A stretch of 64,000 nucleotides of DNA from Gorsachius magnificus. Lineage: Eukaryota; Chordata; Aves; Pelecaniformes; Ardeidae. Location of the stretch: positions 16,429,821-16,493,820 of the forward strand of contig CM067081.1 of the NCBI GenBank assembly GCA_034008185.1, given 5' to 3'. Position 1 is the first letter of the stretch; each line of letters opens with the position of its first letter. Under the pieces are notes generated by a model, which worked only from the letters and a program-made list of their open reading frames with translations, was not told where the DNA came from and did no database searches. Both the position numbers and the translations under genes were made by a program. Positions 49,584 through 62,384 of this stretch are shown one piece after another.

Positions 49584-49729
49584 GTGTATTCCTGTACCTA
49601 CCTGGTTCAGCCTTGCTGCTGGTTGGACCTGGGGGCATTGTGATGTGGCAGCCTGGCCTCTGTCAGGTTTCAGGATTTGGCAACCCTTAACATCGTGTAT
49701 GGCTTCACCTGCTGCAAATGCCAGTAACA

Positions 49730-52700
49730 AAGCACTATTCTGCTCCCCTCACATAAAACAAAATTTTAAATTAAAGAAGTTGTCCTTAAAATATTTTTTT
49801 TACTGCAAGCAGAAATCTGGTATTCAGAGGACTGGAACTGGACTCTGATATGGGCTGAGGTGTGAGTCCAGGCAGTCTGGGTGAATATGGAAGCTGCCAG
49901 GTTTCCAGGAGCCAGAGTACAGAGCTGTTCTTACCAGGAATCCCATCTGGAGGAGGTGCATCTGCCGGGGCTGTACTAACAGATCGCAGGGACCTCCTCA
50001 CACAGAATCAAGAGGAAGCTATGGCTATTTGACTCTAGACTGTTGTATACAAATTGAAAACCCAAGTCATGGTAATTTCCTTATCTGTTCTGCTTTTGTT
50101 TCGTGAGTCAGTGGAAGTAATTGTCTTGAGAATGACAGTAATTACTGGAAAACAAAGCTGAAATCCTAGAGGGTGATTCGTGGGTCAAGCCCTTTATGCA
50201 GCTTTGACATTTATCAAAGATTTTTTTCTATCCTGTACCCTAGCTGTACAGATCTGACAACTTCCTCTGCACCAGACAATAGGGAATCATTCCTGGGACT
50301 GAAAACACCAGAATTACACAATGACCATTTATTTTCAGTTTCTTTTTTCCTTGAGAGAAGAGGGTCTTTTGTATTTTGTATTTCTATCCATGTCTTGCTG
50401 CCTGAATAGCAACAACATTAATGTCGTGCGAGATGGATAGCTGTGAGGGATTACTTTAGTGATGGAGTCAATGTGGGGAGAATATGAACAATCTACACAG
50501 AGAGAAAACAAACAGAGCGGGAACCAGCGAATGGCTGGGGTGCACCTCAGTAGGAAACCTTTGTCAAGCACCAAACAGAAGCTCAGCTTATGCATTGTTT
50601 GATGCTTGTTCAAAGACTCTCCACATGTCTTTTCCAGTGAGGCCAGATTGCTGAAAAGGCTAGCAAGTAGTAACGTGTGAAATTGGGCCCCTGGATTCTG
50701 GTTTACTTTAGTAATTGGTGTCTAATGGGCAGTGGACATTCAGTGATGTGAGAATAAGTGTTAAAAATAAAGGTCAAGTGGTTTCCTGTTTCTCTGGGTC
50801 TCACAATGCTGTGAGTACATTGCCCTATCTTTGCATTCCTCAGGTTTCCCGTAGAAAGAACACAATGATAATTTCTGTCCCCCCTGACCCTACAGCATCT
50901 CTTTGACATTCCATATTATTGCTCTCTATCTCTCCCGGGCACTATTTTTCAAATTTGTAACAATACCCTTAGACATGCTGTTTGATTATTCTGTTGTGGT
51001 TTGCCTTATTTAATTATGGAGCCTGGAGAAACCCAGACCCATGTCTTGAAACTTTTGTTCTTCAATCTAAACTATGAACTAAAGCAAGCTGAAGGGGCTG
51101 ATTGATAGATCCTCCTGAAGACAAATGCAGCAAGGGTCAAGTAAGCAATAGATTCAAGTTATTGGTAAGTAGAATATCACGCCTAGGAGAGGCACTCTGG
51201 CTTTGCATGCAGCACAGGAAAAATGGGACTGTCTTTTCTGTCTCAGGAAGATGGCACATGCTGCTTGGACAAGCAAAGAAATAGAAAAGGTGTGGGGGTT
51301 GCAGGTCTTTTTAGTGACCTTACCGTATAGTGGTGCAGTACTGCAGTGCTCAGACAGTTATGTGCAATGGAATGCTCATGAGCCAAGTATCCTCATGTAG
51401 CCATCATGCTTTATAAGGTGGACTTTAACATTTACAAGTTAGAGCAATTTATTACCACTCTGCAGGTTTTTGACGCAATGTCTTTAAGAACGAATGCTTT
51501 GCTGCAGAGCACAGTCCTGCTCGCAGTCCTTGCCCTGAGTTCCCAGGATCTGTGCATCCCACGGGAGTGGGTTACTGAAGCTTCCTCTGCTTTGGCAGCG
51601 AGGTGTCTGTCTTCTCTCCTGGCATCAGCTACTCAAGCCTAAGAACAAAATACAGATTACAGCACCTAAAATAAAAGCCTTGGCTGTTTGCATTCACACA
51701 GAACTGAGTTACAGGATAAGGGTTCGGGTCCAAAATGTTGCTTACAAAAAATACAATAGCATACATCAGTCTCAGAGTCTTCAGGCATTTTTTTTTCTTT
51801 TTCAAAGGGTAATGTGGACTGATTTCTGCACTTTCTTTCCTCATGATGACATGATTTTTGAGAGTTTAGAAGGTTAAAATGGGTTATAAAAAGTGGTGCA
51901 AGGTTAATCTCCTGATTCTCACCCTGCAGTAGGGTAATGGGGACAGACTGTGCCGAGTACTGCTGACTGCGCCGAGTACTGCTGACTGCTGCAGCTTGCA
52001 CGGGTCCATGCACATTTCTGCATTTTTTTTATGCACACGCATGCAGTTTGGCAATGGCGTGGTGGTTTGTTAATTCTGCAGCTTTGTTAATTCGGGGAAT
52101 TTCCATGATGATCTCAGTATTTCAGATTAGGAGGGTCCCTTCGTGGCCCCTGGCCAGCCCCTCCAGCCACCACTGTGCTGCCTCCAGCCCCAGGGTTTGG
52201 GCACCTGTGTCCAGCAGCCAGGGCAACCTGTGCAGCCAGCACAGACAAGGCCTCCGCCACTAAGCTTGCACCAGAACAGCCAAACTCACAGCTGGTTAAA
52301 AGCAAGGCAAATTGAGCAAATACAAATCGTGACATTCTTGGGTTTTGCTCATCTGTTATGGAGGGGCAGGGGTTGCTTTGCACCAGTGGCTGATGGGAAT
52401 GAAGCTTATGTCGTCAGAAAACCTTAGCTCGTGGTATGCTACCGTGATGGGCACAAACCGGTTCATTATTAGATTATGGTATATGACCCTTACAGACAGA
52501 GTGACTATATAGTGACAGAGATTTAGTATCTCAGTGTCCAGGTGCATAGCACTCACTGAAATCAATACCTCTTAGTTATCTGAGTACCTCTGAAGATCTG
52601 GGCCAGTGTACTCTAATGCTTCATCAGCTCAGCAAGCGGAGCTTTTCCTCTGAAAAACAAGGACCGAGGTTCCTGCTGAGTGTCTAATAATGCCTCATTA

Positions 52701-54710
52701 TGCCTGCTGATTTTACATAAAAGGTGCTCAGACCATCTGCAGGTGGACAGCAGCACAAAGCTTACAGGAGCTGCCTAGAAAATGCAGTGTTGGTTTTCAG
52801 TCCATTGGATGCTGCTGTTTTATGTTGATGCTGCTTTTGTTCCTCCTTATTACAGCAGTGATAAACTGCCAGGCTTATCAGCAAGTTCTCCTCGAAGGTG
52901 TGACTTGCATGTGCATTTAAAAATCTCTGTTTTCAATCCTGCCCTAAAGTTATCTATCAGCATAAATCTTAATCATTGTTATCTCAAGAGGAAATGCTAT
53001 ACTCCAATTAATGGCTCAAATAATTGTGCTCAGTATGCAATTTGGCTGACAGTCACAGCTTTTGTTAACTCTATGGTTGCTGTTGTGGCTCGTACTGGAA
53101 ACTCACGTTATTACCATTTCAAGAGAATCAGCATTTACTCTGCGAATTCAGAGGCCGAGCAGGGCAGAGTCGTATTCAGCAGAGTGACGCTGTGTAACGT
53201 ACTGCATTGCAGCAAGACAGCTAATAACAGCGCAGCAAAGCACATAAGCTGCCAGGCAATACTCTACGCTGTGGAGAACAGACTGGTACCGTGTCACATT
53301 TTGTAATCATGCGTATGTTGGGGGATTTTTTAAGAGCTGAGGCATATTTCTAACAGGGAAACTAATATAATGAGCAGTCAAATGCATTTCTTTCATTCTG
53401 GTTATTTGTAAAATATTATCACTCTGCTATTTGTAGATGTCAGTGAGACAATTCTCTACCTGTTAGAGTGCACTGCTTGTCTGATGGCACATCCCATAGG
53501 GGACAGAGAATAATATGACAAGTCTGTTGCATAACTACAGCCTGGTTCAAAACAGAAACCAGCAGCATGAGTTACAGAGCCACAGTATTTTAGGATGATA
53601 ATACCTTTTCTGACAGGATATTTTCAATCACACAAGCCAGAGTTGGGCATTTGTTTTCCCAGTGAATTTCAGTGGAACTTTGGCACTTAAATATCAACTG
53701 TGCCTTTGGAATAAATGGTAATTTCACTAGATTCTTGTGATTGTTGTAATGGTTGCCACTGTTTTGCCTCATAATTGAGGATGCAAGCAGCATAGAAAGC
53801 ATCAGAGTAAGCATCTTCAGTAAAAAACTGAAGACCACACTACACTTCCCCATGATCTCTTCACAGGTGATTCGGGAACTCCCTATTAACTCAGCTTCAC
53901 TTGAGCTGTCATGGACTATGAAATCCAATGTCCAGTGCACAATAAGGGGAATCAGTCAAGTCTGATGGATGCTCAAGTGCCCGTGCAGATCTATGCACAG
54001 TAACCACAGTTTAAAGCACTCTCCAGACTGCGACTTGATCTTTGCCTGCATCTTTTGCTTTGCACCATTTCCTTAGCCAGCAATGCGTGCCAGTCCCAAG
54101 AAGTGGAGGTTTTCCCCCCCTAGGGCACGTCACTACTGCCTATTAGTAGCTACAAGTACAAAAGGACTGACTAATAAATTGCTCTCAGCCAAAAAAGCCT
54201 TTAGCCTGTCCTTAAAAATCTGTCCTGAACAATTGCCTTTCCACTTTCTACACAGAAGCTTCCAGAAGAAGCACATACAGTCCATCCAAACCATCTAGGA
54301 ATGTACTGCTAGATGAGATTAAATAAAGGCTGAACATTGCTTGACTATATAGCTGTACAGTAATATGTGCTTGGTATTACTTGGGAGAAAAATCTGCCAG
54401 TTTTCTATGAATAGATGGAGAAAACTGTTCAAAATACCTTCAGAAATATTTAATAGAATATGTTATTTTTCAAATGGGGAGTGAATCAAGTTGTAGATTG
54501 TTGCAGATTTGATTTTATTATGGTGAATAAATAAAATAGCTTTCAGAATTCTCACTGAAATTCTAAAACTGCTCTCAAAGAGCTCATGTGAACTACAAAG
54601 TGATCCAAAGGAAGAGAATCAGAAAATTTGATCAGGGGCATTGCAGCCAAGGATCAGCAAATTCACAGCAACATAGCTAACAGAACCAGCCTCATTTACT
54701 GCACCTAACC
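49730..54710. other. Non-coding sequence with one long chance frame
   Basis: No gene that I can support. A 174-codon plus frame (52782-53306) has no domain, and a short direct repeat lies at 51952-51987. Confidence 0.5.
51952..51987. repeat. Two-copy 19-bp direct repeat
   Basis: GCCGAGTACTGCTGACT occurs at 51952-51968 and again at 51971-51987, a recent tandem duplication. Confidence 0.9.
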
Positions 54711-54838
54711 AAGAAAGGAAAGCATCCTGCTGCATGATATATATCAATATATTATTACATTATATAACCAAGAAAACTAAGAAAGGAAAGCATCCTGCCC
54801 TATTACATATACCAATATATAATTACATTATATGTTAC
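54711..54838. repeat. 68-bp tandem duplication, A/T-rich
   Basis: AAGAAAGGAAAGCATCCTGC starts at 54711 and again at 54779, with the following A/T-rich parts (ATATCAATATA... / ATACCAATATA...) also matching. The copies differ by several substitutions. Confidence 0.9.
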
Positions 54839-56254
54839 GTTATATACACAAATTATGTATACTAAATTTCTGTGGAAACATAGAAAAGAGACAATATCTG
54901 CCTGGTGGGCTTCTGAATTTACTGCTGGCTCAACAGGGTATGGTGACAGAAGGGAATTTTACTGGTCTGTGGCTTCTAAACTTCATCATGAAACAAATGA
55001 AGCATTGTGAGTAGAAAGTTTTTCTTCTCTTTAAAAGTGGTCCATATGATTGGAAAAATGTTAATATTGAACAAAACAAACAGTGACAGCAAGCCACAAA
55101 GGTTTTATGACTTTGAAGGGATTTAGCTCAAACTGTCCCCAAAGTCTCGTCTTGTCAGAGATAAACACAGAAAACTCCAGGTTCAAAGGCAGCATTTTGA
55201 GAAAAAGGAGGAGTATGTGATAATCACTTGTTCAAATTCATAATCTTAAATGTAGTGGGGTTTTTTTCCCCAAGAAATTGGGAATGATTTATTTTGGGAA
55301 TTCAGATTTGACTTTTCATTCCTAACTTCTATGAATATAATGATACTTTTATTAAGGTGCTTTCTTACGTTGATGAGGATTTTATGTTATGGGTCATTTG
55401 TGAGCCATTCTCTTCACGTTTTCTTCAGCTGTGTGACATTTATAAACCAACATGATGTTTGTTTTGCTACTGAAGAAGACAGAAGGTGAAATTCATTTCA
55501 TACTAAGAATCAGTGCAAATTATTTATACCTGCCATGAATAAATTGAGCATGATTTCCCCAGCATAATTTTCAAAGTATGATCAGGGAGAGGTTTAAACT
55601 TGCTTTTTATTCTACTGTTGCCATTTGCATTTTTGTAATGAGCTTCTGTAGCATCTATGACTATCTCATCTCTCAAAATTTAATTTTGTTAATGTGTCAA
55701 CATGTTAATCAAAATATATTCTGCTCCATATTTGGGAAGTTAATCTTCAGGATCCCAATTGCTGACCAGTTCAAAAATCTGCTGTAATGTATATGTGTGA
55801 GGAAATACTAAGGTAACTAAAAAATCTGGAGGTGAACAAGCTACCCTGTATTTAACAATATTGATTTCCTGCAGTGTTGAGCTGTAGAGCTCTGTACTCC
55901 TTATTTTAGCCTGATAGTGGGGGTTGTTGTTTGGTTTTTTTTTTTCTTTTAACTAATCTTTAGGATTTTGGTTTGGAGAGAAAACAACATAGCTCATCTA
56001 GGAAACACTTTCCCACCAGTATCCTTGAACATTTTTGCACCAAGTCAGTAACAAAATGAAAAATACTGAGACCTTATCTTTCTTCAAAGCCATTTGAATG
56101 TCATCAAAGAAACATTTTCTGCAGAGGATGATGGGTTTCTGGGCTGGCTAGTTACTAGTGGAGATTTTGTGCTTTTTTGGAGCCAGTTTTGGTTCAGGCT
56201 TAATCAGCTAATCTCCATCTGGAGCATGAAATACTATCCTGGTCTGAGAAGAAC
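54839..56254. other. A/T-rich non-coding sequence
   Basis: I see nothing that I can support as a feature. Confidence 0.5.
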
Positions 56255-56455
56255 CTGGCTCCATCTTCTCTGTAACCTCACATCAGGTAACTGTAGACAG
56301 CAATAAGGTCTCCTGCTCTCCATTCTCTTCTCCAGGCTGAACAGTCCAAGCTCACTCAGCCTCTCCTTGTATGACAGATACTCCAGGCCACAAATCAACT
56401 TTGTGGCCTTCACTGGCTCACCCCAGTATGTCCATGTCTCTCTTGTACTGGGGAA
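56255..56455 (-). mobile_element. CR1 LINE fragment, RT C-terminus
   Basis: The plus-strand text (CTTCTCCAGGCTGAACAG, CTCAGCCTCTCCTTGTATGA, CTCCAGGCC) aligns with the same region of the CR1 copy near 19490-19660. It is diverged and truncated at both ends, lacking the 3' tail. Confidence 0.85.
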
Positions 56456-56485
56456 AACCCTTCTTGTACTACTAATTCTTAATAT

Positions 56486-56512
56486 CTTCCCTTCCCTTCC
56501 CTTCCCTCCCCC
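56486..56512. repeat. (TTCCC)n simple repeat
   Basis: A CTTCC/TTCCC pentanucleotide run followed by a C tract, directly beside the CR1 fragment. Confidence 0.9.
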
Positions 56513-57989
56513 CCTAAGTTCACAAAAAAAGCCACAGCCCTAGCAGAACTGGGCTATCCCACAAGAAGACAAATCAGATTCTTGCCAACAAGACAGAAGA
56601 TGTCCAGGAGAGAGCCTGACTGCTGCTTGTACTTGTATCCAGTGACTTGAACACCAGCCTTTCCCTTCCCCCTTGACAGAGGAGACTTCTGCACAAAGTC
56701 AGGACAACCGTCTGTGTTTAACAGTAGCTGTGAAGAATTAATACCCCTCGGCCTCCTCTCCCTTCCCTTTGAAGGCCGGTGCAATGCTATGGCTGACACC
56801 CCATGTGCTGGGGAGGTGTGAGAAGAGCACTTCAGCAGAGATTTGTGACTAGCGGTGTGTGGAAGAGCGTGTCAGCCTCAAAACGCCACTCCAAACATGT
56901 ATTTCTCTGCTGCTGATGCAGGTACTAAGGGGTACCCTTGTTACTGTCCCAGCTCTCTGGGAAGACAGCCAGTTGTTTCATCAGTACTACAGAGGGAATG
57001 TCTACATTTTTTGGTAAAATGGGAGGGTCTGTTCTTCTGTCTCTGCCTTTTGGAAATACTACAAATAATGGGAAAAGTGTGCAAGTAGAGATAAGTGAGT
57101 GCAAAAGAATAAGTCATGCTGGTCAGCTGAGGCAGAGGTCCTTTTCCTTGTGGGAAATAAGAATTCTTGTCATGAATGATTTATAAACTAGGTTTCTGTG
57201 CCATAAATATTGGCAAGTCATACTCTACTCACCTGCTTTTGATTCCTTCAGTTGAATTAATTACCATGTAGACAACAAGAGTAAAAAATCAAATTTGATC
57301 TGTACATCCCCCCTCCTAGCCGCCTGGCCCCCTCTGTTTCCAAGGTTTATGTAGGAAGATCCTGTCAACAACACAGGTCTGCATGAAAGGTCACAGTGTT
57401 TCAGTGCACCAGCTGTAATGCTGCACTGCAAGCTTTCTCCTTTGGTGAAATCATAGTACAATTAATGGCTACATTAAAATAGAATTTGCATAGGGGTACT
57501 TATGACATTCCCATTAAAATCACATTAGTTCATCATGATTAACACTCTTTTACTAAGCATGGAACAAATTAATCTGTAATTGCTTTGTTATACCTGTGCC
57601 CAGAAAAGCAACTTGCAGAAGCAGATGGGGGACATGCATTGTTTCTGTTGTAAGATGACTATTCAGCGTTTGTTTCAAACCAGAGCAGGTGGAAAGTGAA
57701 CCATCTCAAGTGAACATCATCTCTTGTAAACAAGAATGCAAAAGGAGGAGGGAAAAAAAACCCACACCTGTCCTCTTTTCTGGGCAGCAGCCTGACTGAT
57801 AAGTATTCTTCCAAAGCAAACCTCTTCTAAGGGAAATTTGAATGGTCAAAGGTGCTGCTGTGTTGCCCACCTAGACATAAGTTTTCTGGGCAGACAACTC
57901 TTCAGCCAGCATCAGGAGCTTTGGTTTGTCCTCTAGAGTAACATATTGCTCATCATCCAGATTGTCCTCTGAACCTTTAATATTTCTGC
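56513..57989. other. Non-coding sequence
   Basis: No gene. A TAAT/ATTA-rich patch at about 57440-57600 has the look of a conserved enhancer, which cannot be tested from one sequence. Confidence 0.4.
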
Positions 57990-58150
57990 AGCATCCCTTT
58001 TGGGCTGTAGGAACCGGAACTGCACCCAGCAGTCTAGATATGGTTGAAACACAGTTTTATTCAAAGGCATAGCTGGTTTTATGTTGCTTTCCAAGTAATT
58101 CTTAACATTTGCTTTTTGTCTGCATTTTTAATGTGCAAGTTCCCACTTAT
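57990..58150 (-). mobile_element. Ancient CR1 LINE fragment (tentative)
   Basis: GGAACCGGAACTGCACCCAG...CTAGATATGG resembles the CR1 RT C-terminal text near 19672-19700 (CCCAAAACTGAACACAGTATTTGAGG). It is heavily diverged and the limits are rough. Confidence 0.5.
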
Positions 58151-61100
58151 TTATGTATGTTAGGGCATACTCAAAAGAATTTAAAGTCTCAGGACAGATT
58201 CCAAACCAGTTCAGTTTCTGGAATGTCTGAGCTTTAACCTGATTATGGAGTCCCACAGTAGCAGCCAAACACAATTATCAACAAATGTTTTATTCTGATT
58301 TTTATTACAAGGCTTATGGATAGCTTTTTGTTTGTTTATTCGGTATGCTTCATGAGCTCAGGCCATGAAGTGTCTTGAAAAATGCAGAGACCTTGAAAGT
58401 AATTTGAAATTTAGAGGGAAACCAGTATGTAGACTACAGAGACAGACTGAGGTACCTGTGTTAACATGCATGGCTAAGACACACTATCTGGGTTTCTACT
58501 AGCTAGAATTTCCTACACGCTGAAAGTTCATGCTCACATTTTGCTATTGTCTAGAAAGGAAGTAACATGGGAATAAATAATGAAAATAAGCTCACTGCTC
58601 ATCTGGGTGAGACAAAGTCTTCTAATGAATTCAGGATAGGTAGCAATGCAGATGCAATGATGCAGAAACCTACTGGTGATGAGGAGCCAGAGAGCAGTTC
58701 TCAGCTTGGCCAACTGGAAGCTTCACTTCTGATCCATTGGTATGCTTTTTGGCACAGATGTCTTCATTCACAAGTTAGTCTTATCCAAGCACAGGGCTGT
58801 AATGGTTTGACTGTACTTGATGAAGGATGGGCAGTGTGAGTCATGTGCATATTTCTAGCATCTAACCCATTTGATGAGTCTAGCACATTATTTCATCGCT
58901 AATTCACCAAATGTTTATTTCTAGTTTCTGAAAAGGACAAGCTCTTATGATTTTGGATATCCATAAGGAGAAAGCTTACCTTAAGGGCAGGCCATCTTCT
59001 TTCACTCTAACCTGTCTCAGCCATGCTGAGCACTGTGGAGATGCAGAGGAAGAACATAATAATCATGTCTTCTCTACCACTGATGACTAGTAGAGCCACT
59101 GGAATTTTTTTTCATATTCCCCTCCTTTCTGAATACATATACAATAACTAAAGTGTTAGATTCAGTAAGACAAACTTACCATTGTCTTACTTGGAAGTGA
59201 CATTAACAGCAGAAATATATCCAGAAGATATCCAGAAAAGGGTCCCTTGTTAAGGGCTGGGACTCTGAAGGAGCACGTAATAAATCCTTCTCCAATTGCT
59301 TCACTGTTTTTTGCAGTGTATAGAGAAGTCAATCATTGTTTGTGATGAACTTAAATAAGTCAGAATAATAGTTTAAAGGTAGGTTGCAAACAAACGGGAC
59401 TGATGCTGGCCCATTGTAAAAACACGGGGTGATATTTCTTCAAGGTGTGTAAGAGTCATTTGAACTCTAAGACTTTTCTGGCAGGTAAACAAATTGGTAT
59501 AAAACAGTTAAAAATAAAAATAAGACAGAATTTACAAGAAATTTTCTAATCACCTAAATATTGAAGCTTTGGTAGAGCTTTAGAAAGCTCCTCCAACTGG
59601 GGAGAGAAACCAACTCTGTTTAAGGTAGAGTTTGTTAAAGATAACAAGAAGAAACTTATAACATGGCTGAATGCAATATCAAGAGACTGAGTTGAGTGAT
59701 TCAGGAAGGCCTTTTTTGGTTTATCTTCTTATAGTCTTCATTTTAGCACATGTCTTTGGGGCAAGATTTGGTAGCCTACATGGAAAGTTTATGAGGAAAT
59801 TGCTATTCTTCATCCAGTCCATCTTACCTCTTGTTTCTGCCATTTCAATTCCACTTCTCATCCAAAGTGATACCTGTGATCAGGTTTTGTTGTTCTTTTT
59901 TCAATCAGGATGAACACAGGCAATAAACACCTGAGATAATCCCACAGCTGTTAGCAATTGGATTTCTTCCCCCCCCCCGCCCTTCAGGAAAGAGCTTACA
60001 GCTACTGAATTGGAATCAGAAATGCATTTGGAAGTCAGTTTCCTGACTGATGCACATCCCTGTTTTCTAGATGAGACTCCCATCCCCTAGAGCAATGAGA
60101 ACTGCATGCAACTCATACAAAACTTGAGCCTTCACTTCTGGCTGTTTCCTGCGTAATGTTTTCAGAGCAAATTCACTCTGCAACATAGATCTCAATTACA
60201 CATTTATTCCAATTGTTAGATGCATTGTCAGGAGGATAATAAGGATAGTGGGGATGGAGAAGATTTATCTGGCTAGGAAAATCACATTGTATTCAGACTC
60301 CCTGTAGAGCTTTTATTGACTCTGCTGCCAGCAGAGATTAGCACAATGCAAAACCGTTAAATACACAGCCCAGCACTTCCCACTATTTAAGTGGTTCAAA
60401 TAATTAGCAGTTCTCAGCCTCTCCATTTACATCTTTTCTCCAGCTGGCAGACTCATTTTTAAAAATTTATCTACATGGATTTGTGTGCCACTTTAACACT
60501 TTTGAATTCAAAGGCTTCTACTGGGCAGTCAATAATTTTGGATAAACATCTTACCCAGTGCAACGTCTTCAGGAGACTATTAAAGGCATTAAGTTAGAGC
60601 CTCTTCACAAAACTACAGAAACCATGTTTCGTATGTAAATTGATTTATTCATTTATATTCAGTCACATAATTGATGCATCTACAGTGGTTTACATCGTAT
60701 GGTAGCATGAATACAATAAATTACTTTTCAATTCTCTTTCAGCAAAATTTCTTTCCACTGACAATAGAGAACCTGAGGGTATTTAGTCATATCTTGATTT
60801 CAGCACCTAAAAGTATATAGAAAGGTCTCAATGTTTGCTATCAGGTGTGAGGCAATGTACCCCTTCAGATAGCCTGGTACGCAGCACATGATGGAAAGCA
60901 GGTGAAGGAAAGATGAGGTTAAATTCCCCAAGTGTATTACTGTAATCATGTTCCCTGCTTTATAAAATAACCCAATGGGTTATGCTTCAAGACAGGGGAG
61001 GTATTGGAGTAAACTGCTTCTGTGTGTTCTTAAGTGTTTCATTATATTGTGTGCGTGTATGAGCAGCACTTCCTCCGTATTGGTTTGTACAGTGCAATAT

Positions 61101-62384
61101 AAGATTTTTCTTCTGTTATCTTCTTGTCTGGCTGAATGACGCTCCAGTTTCACAGTAGAACAGGCTCAGAATTTCAAAGATGTGTGGGAAAATCATGGTG
61201 GAGAGGAGGTACATGGTATGTTTAAACTGTCTACCTAAGAGCAAGAATTGCTTGAGACTGTGTAGAACCGTGACAGAAAATAAGAAATGGGACCCTAAAT
61301 TATTATTAAAAAATGAAATACAACTGGGCCACCTCCAAAAGCCCATCCATCAGCCAGTTCAACTTCTTTACCTCCTTGACATAAGCTCACTTTCCCCAAA
61401 AAACATCAGTATTAGGAACAGAGAGAACAGCACATACTTTGGCTGTACCATGCAAAGATTTCAGATCCAGCACTAAATGCACTGGTAATTCATTACTAGC
61501 TTTGATTTATGTATTGCCTCCTGCCAGACTCCTTTGAGCCTGATACTTCACTTTAGAGAATTGCCCCCATGAGCTTGAGGGGACCACTTTGCTTAATCTG
61601 TTTTGAAACTGCAGGTGACTCCAGGGCATAAAATGGCAGACATTAATTGGTAGCTGTAAACACCACACAGCTGAAGTCTAACCCTGTAAAAGTTGCTGAC
61701 TTCAAATCCTCTGACCTTGGTATCATTGTATGCTCCCAGGCAAAAGGTCTTTACACTGGTAGCTGTGGAAAATCAATCTCAGTTCCCTAAAGATGGGAGT
61801 GCTGTCGCTAAAGGTCACTGAAAGTTAGCGGTTGTTTTTCACTGCTGGAGTTTTGGAGTTTTAAAAAGCAAACACTATTTTGGTGATTGTATGCAGTTTC
61901 AAATGTTTGTGTTGCTGTTCTAAGTGTGGTGTTTGATTTTTTGTATCCCCATCTGAGGAGATCACCTCTCTTAGTACACTGTTGGTTTTACCTCTCCTAA
62001 GCTTTTTAGTGTCTTTGGGAGTCATCCAGAGAGTTGTGCATTTTGTGGGTTCTCATTCCAGAGTCCAGGCAATGAAACTGAGCAGGACCTATGTTCACAT
62101 CATTTTAGTCCAATAAATTACTCTGCGAAGACTTGGTCAAACCAAAGACCTGAATTCAGCAAGAATATCTACTTTTATTTAATTGAACCAAATCAGACTC
62201 AGAATCGGAACACTCTGGGAAAAGCACAACTGACAACTGGGTAGTGCATATGTGTGCCAGCCTATCTGCGTCTGTGCTTCCTGCTGGGTATAATAAGCAG
62301 TGATTGAGCTAAATCTTTATATCTTTGTTGGTCTCTGGATGATTCATATTTCAGAAAAATAAAAAAAAAAAACACCGAAGGAAG
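58151..62384. other. A/T-rich non-coding sequence
   Basis: A C10 run near 59970 and an A-rich run at 62358-62372. I see no gene or transposon. Confidence 0.5.

Larger units (their letters stand above)
48471..49729. repeat. GC-rich repeat-like block, possible long LTR
   Basis: About 1.26 kb of G/C-rich sequence in an A/T-rich setting. It starts TGTGTTGGGTTATG and ends CCAGTAACA, so it has TG...CA-like ends, but the flanks do not form a clear target duplication. It contains purine/CTGG-rich imperfect repeats (ACTGGGGAGACTG units at 49335 and 49364, period 29), a (TG)n run (49239-49257) and a (TATG)n run (49545-49583). The longest frames (48608-49042 plus; 49362-49730 minus) show no protein family. 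LTR identity is inference. Confidence 0.4.

Noticed and set aside
54832..55014. Short plus frame ending near a gtgagt-type site, possible exon
   Set aside because: No polypyrimidine acceptor upstream; it begins inside the A/T-rich tandem duplication.
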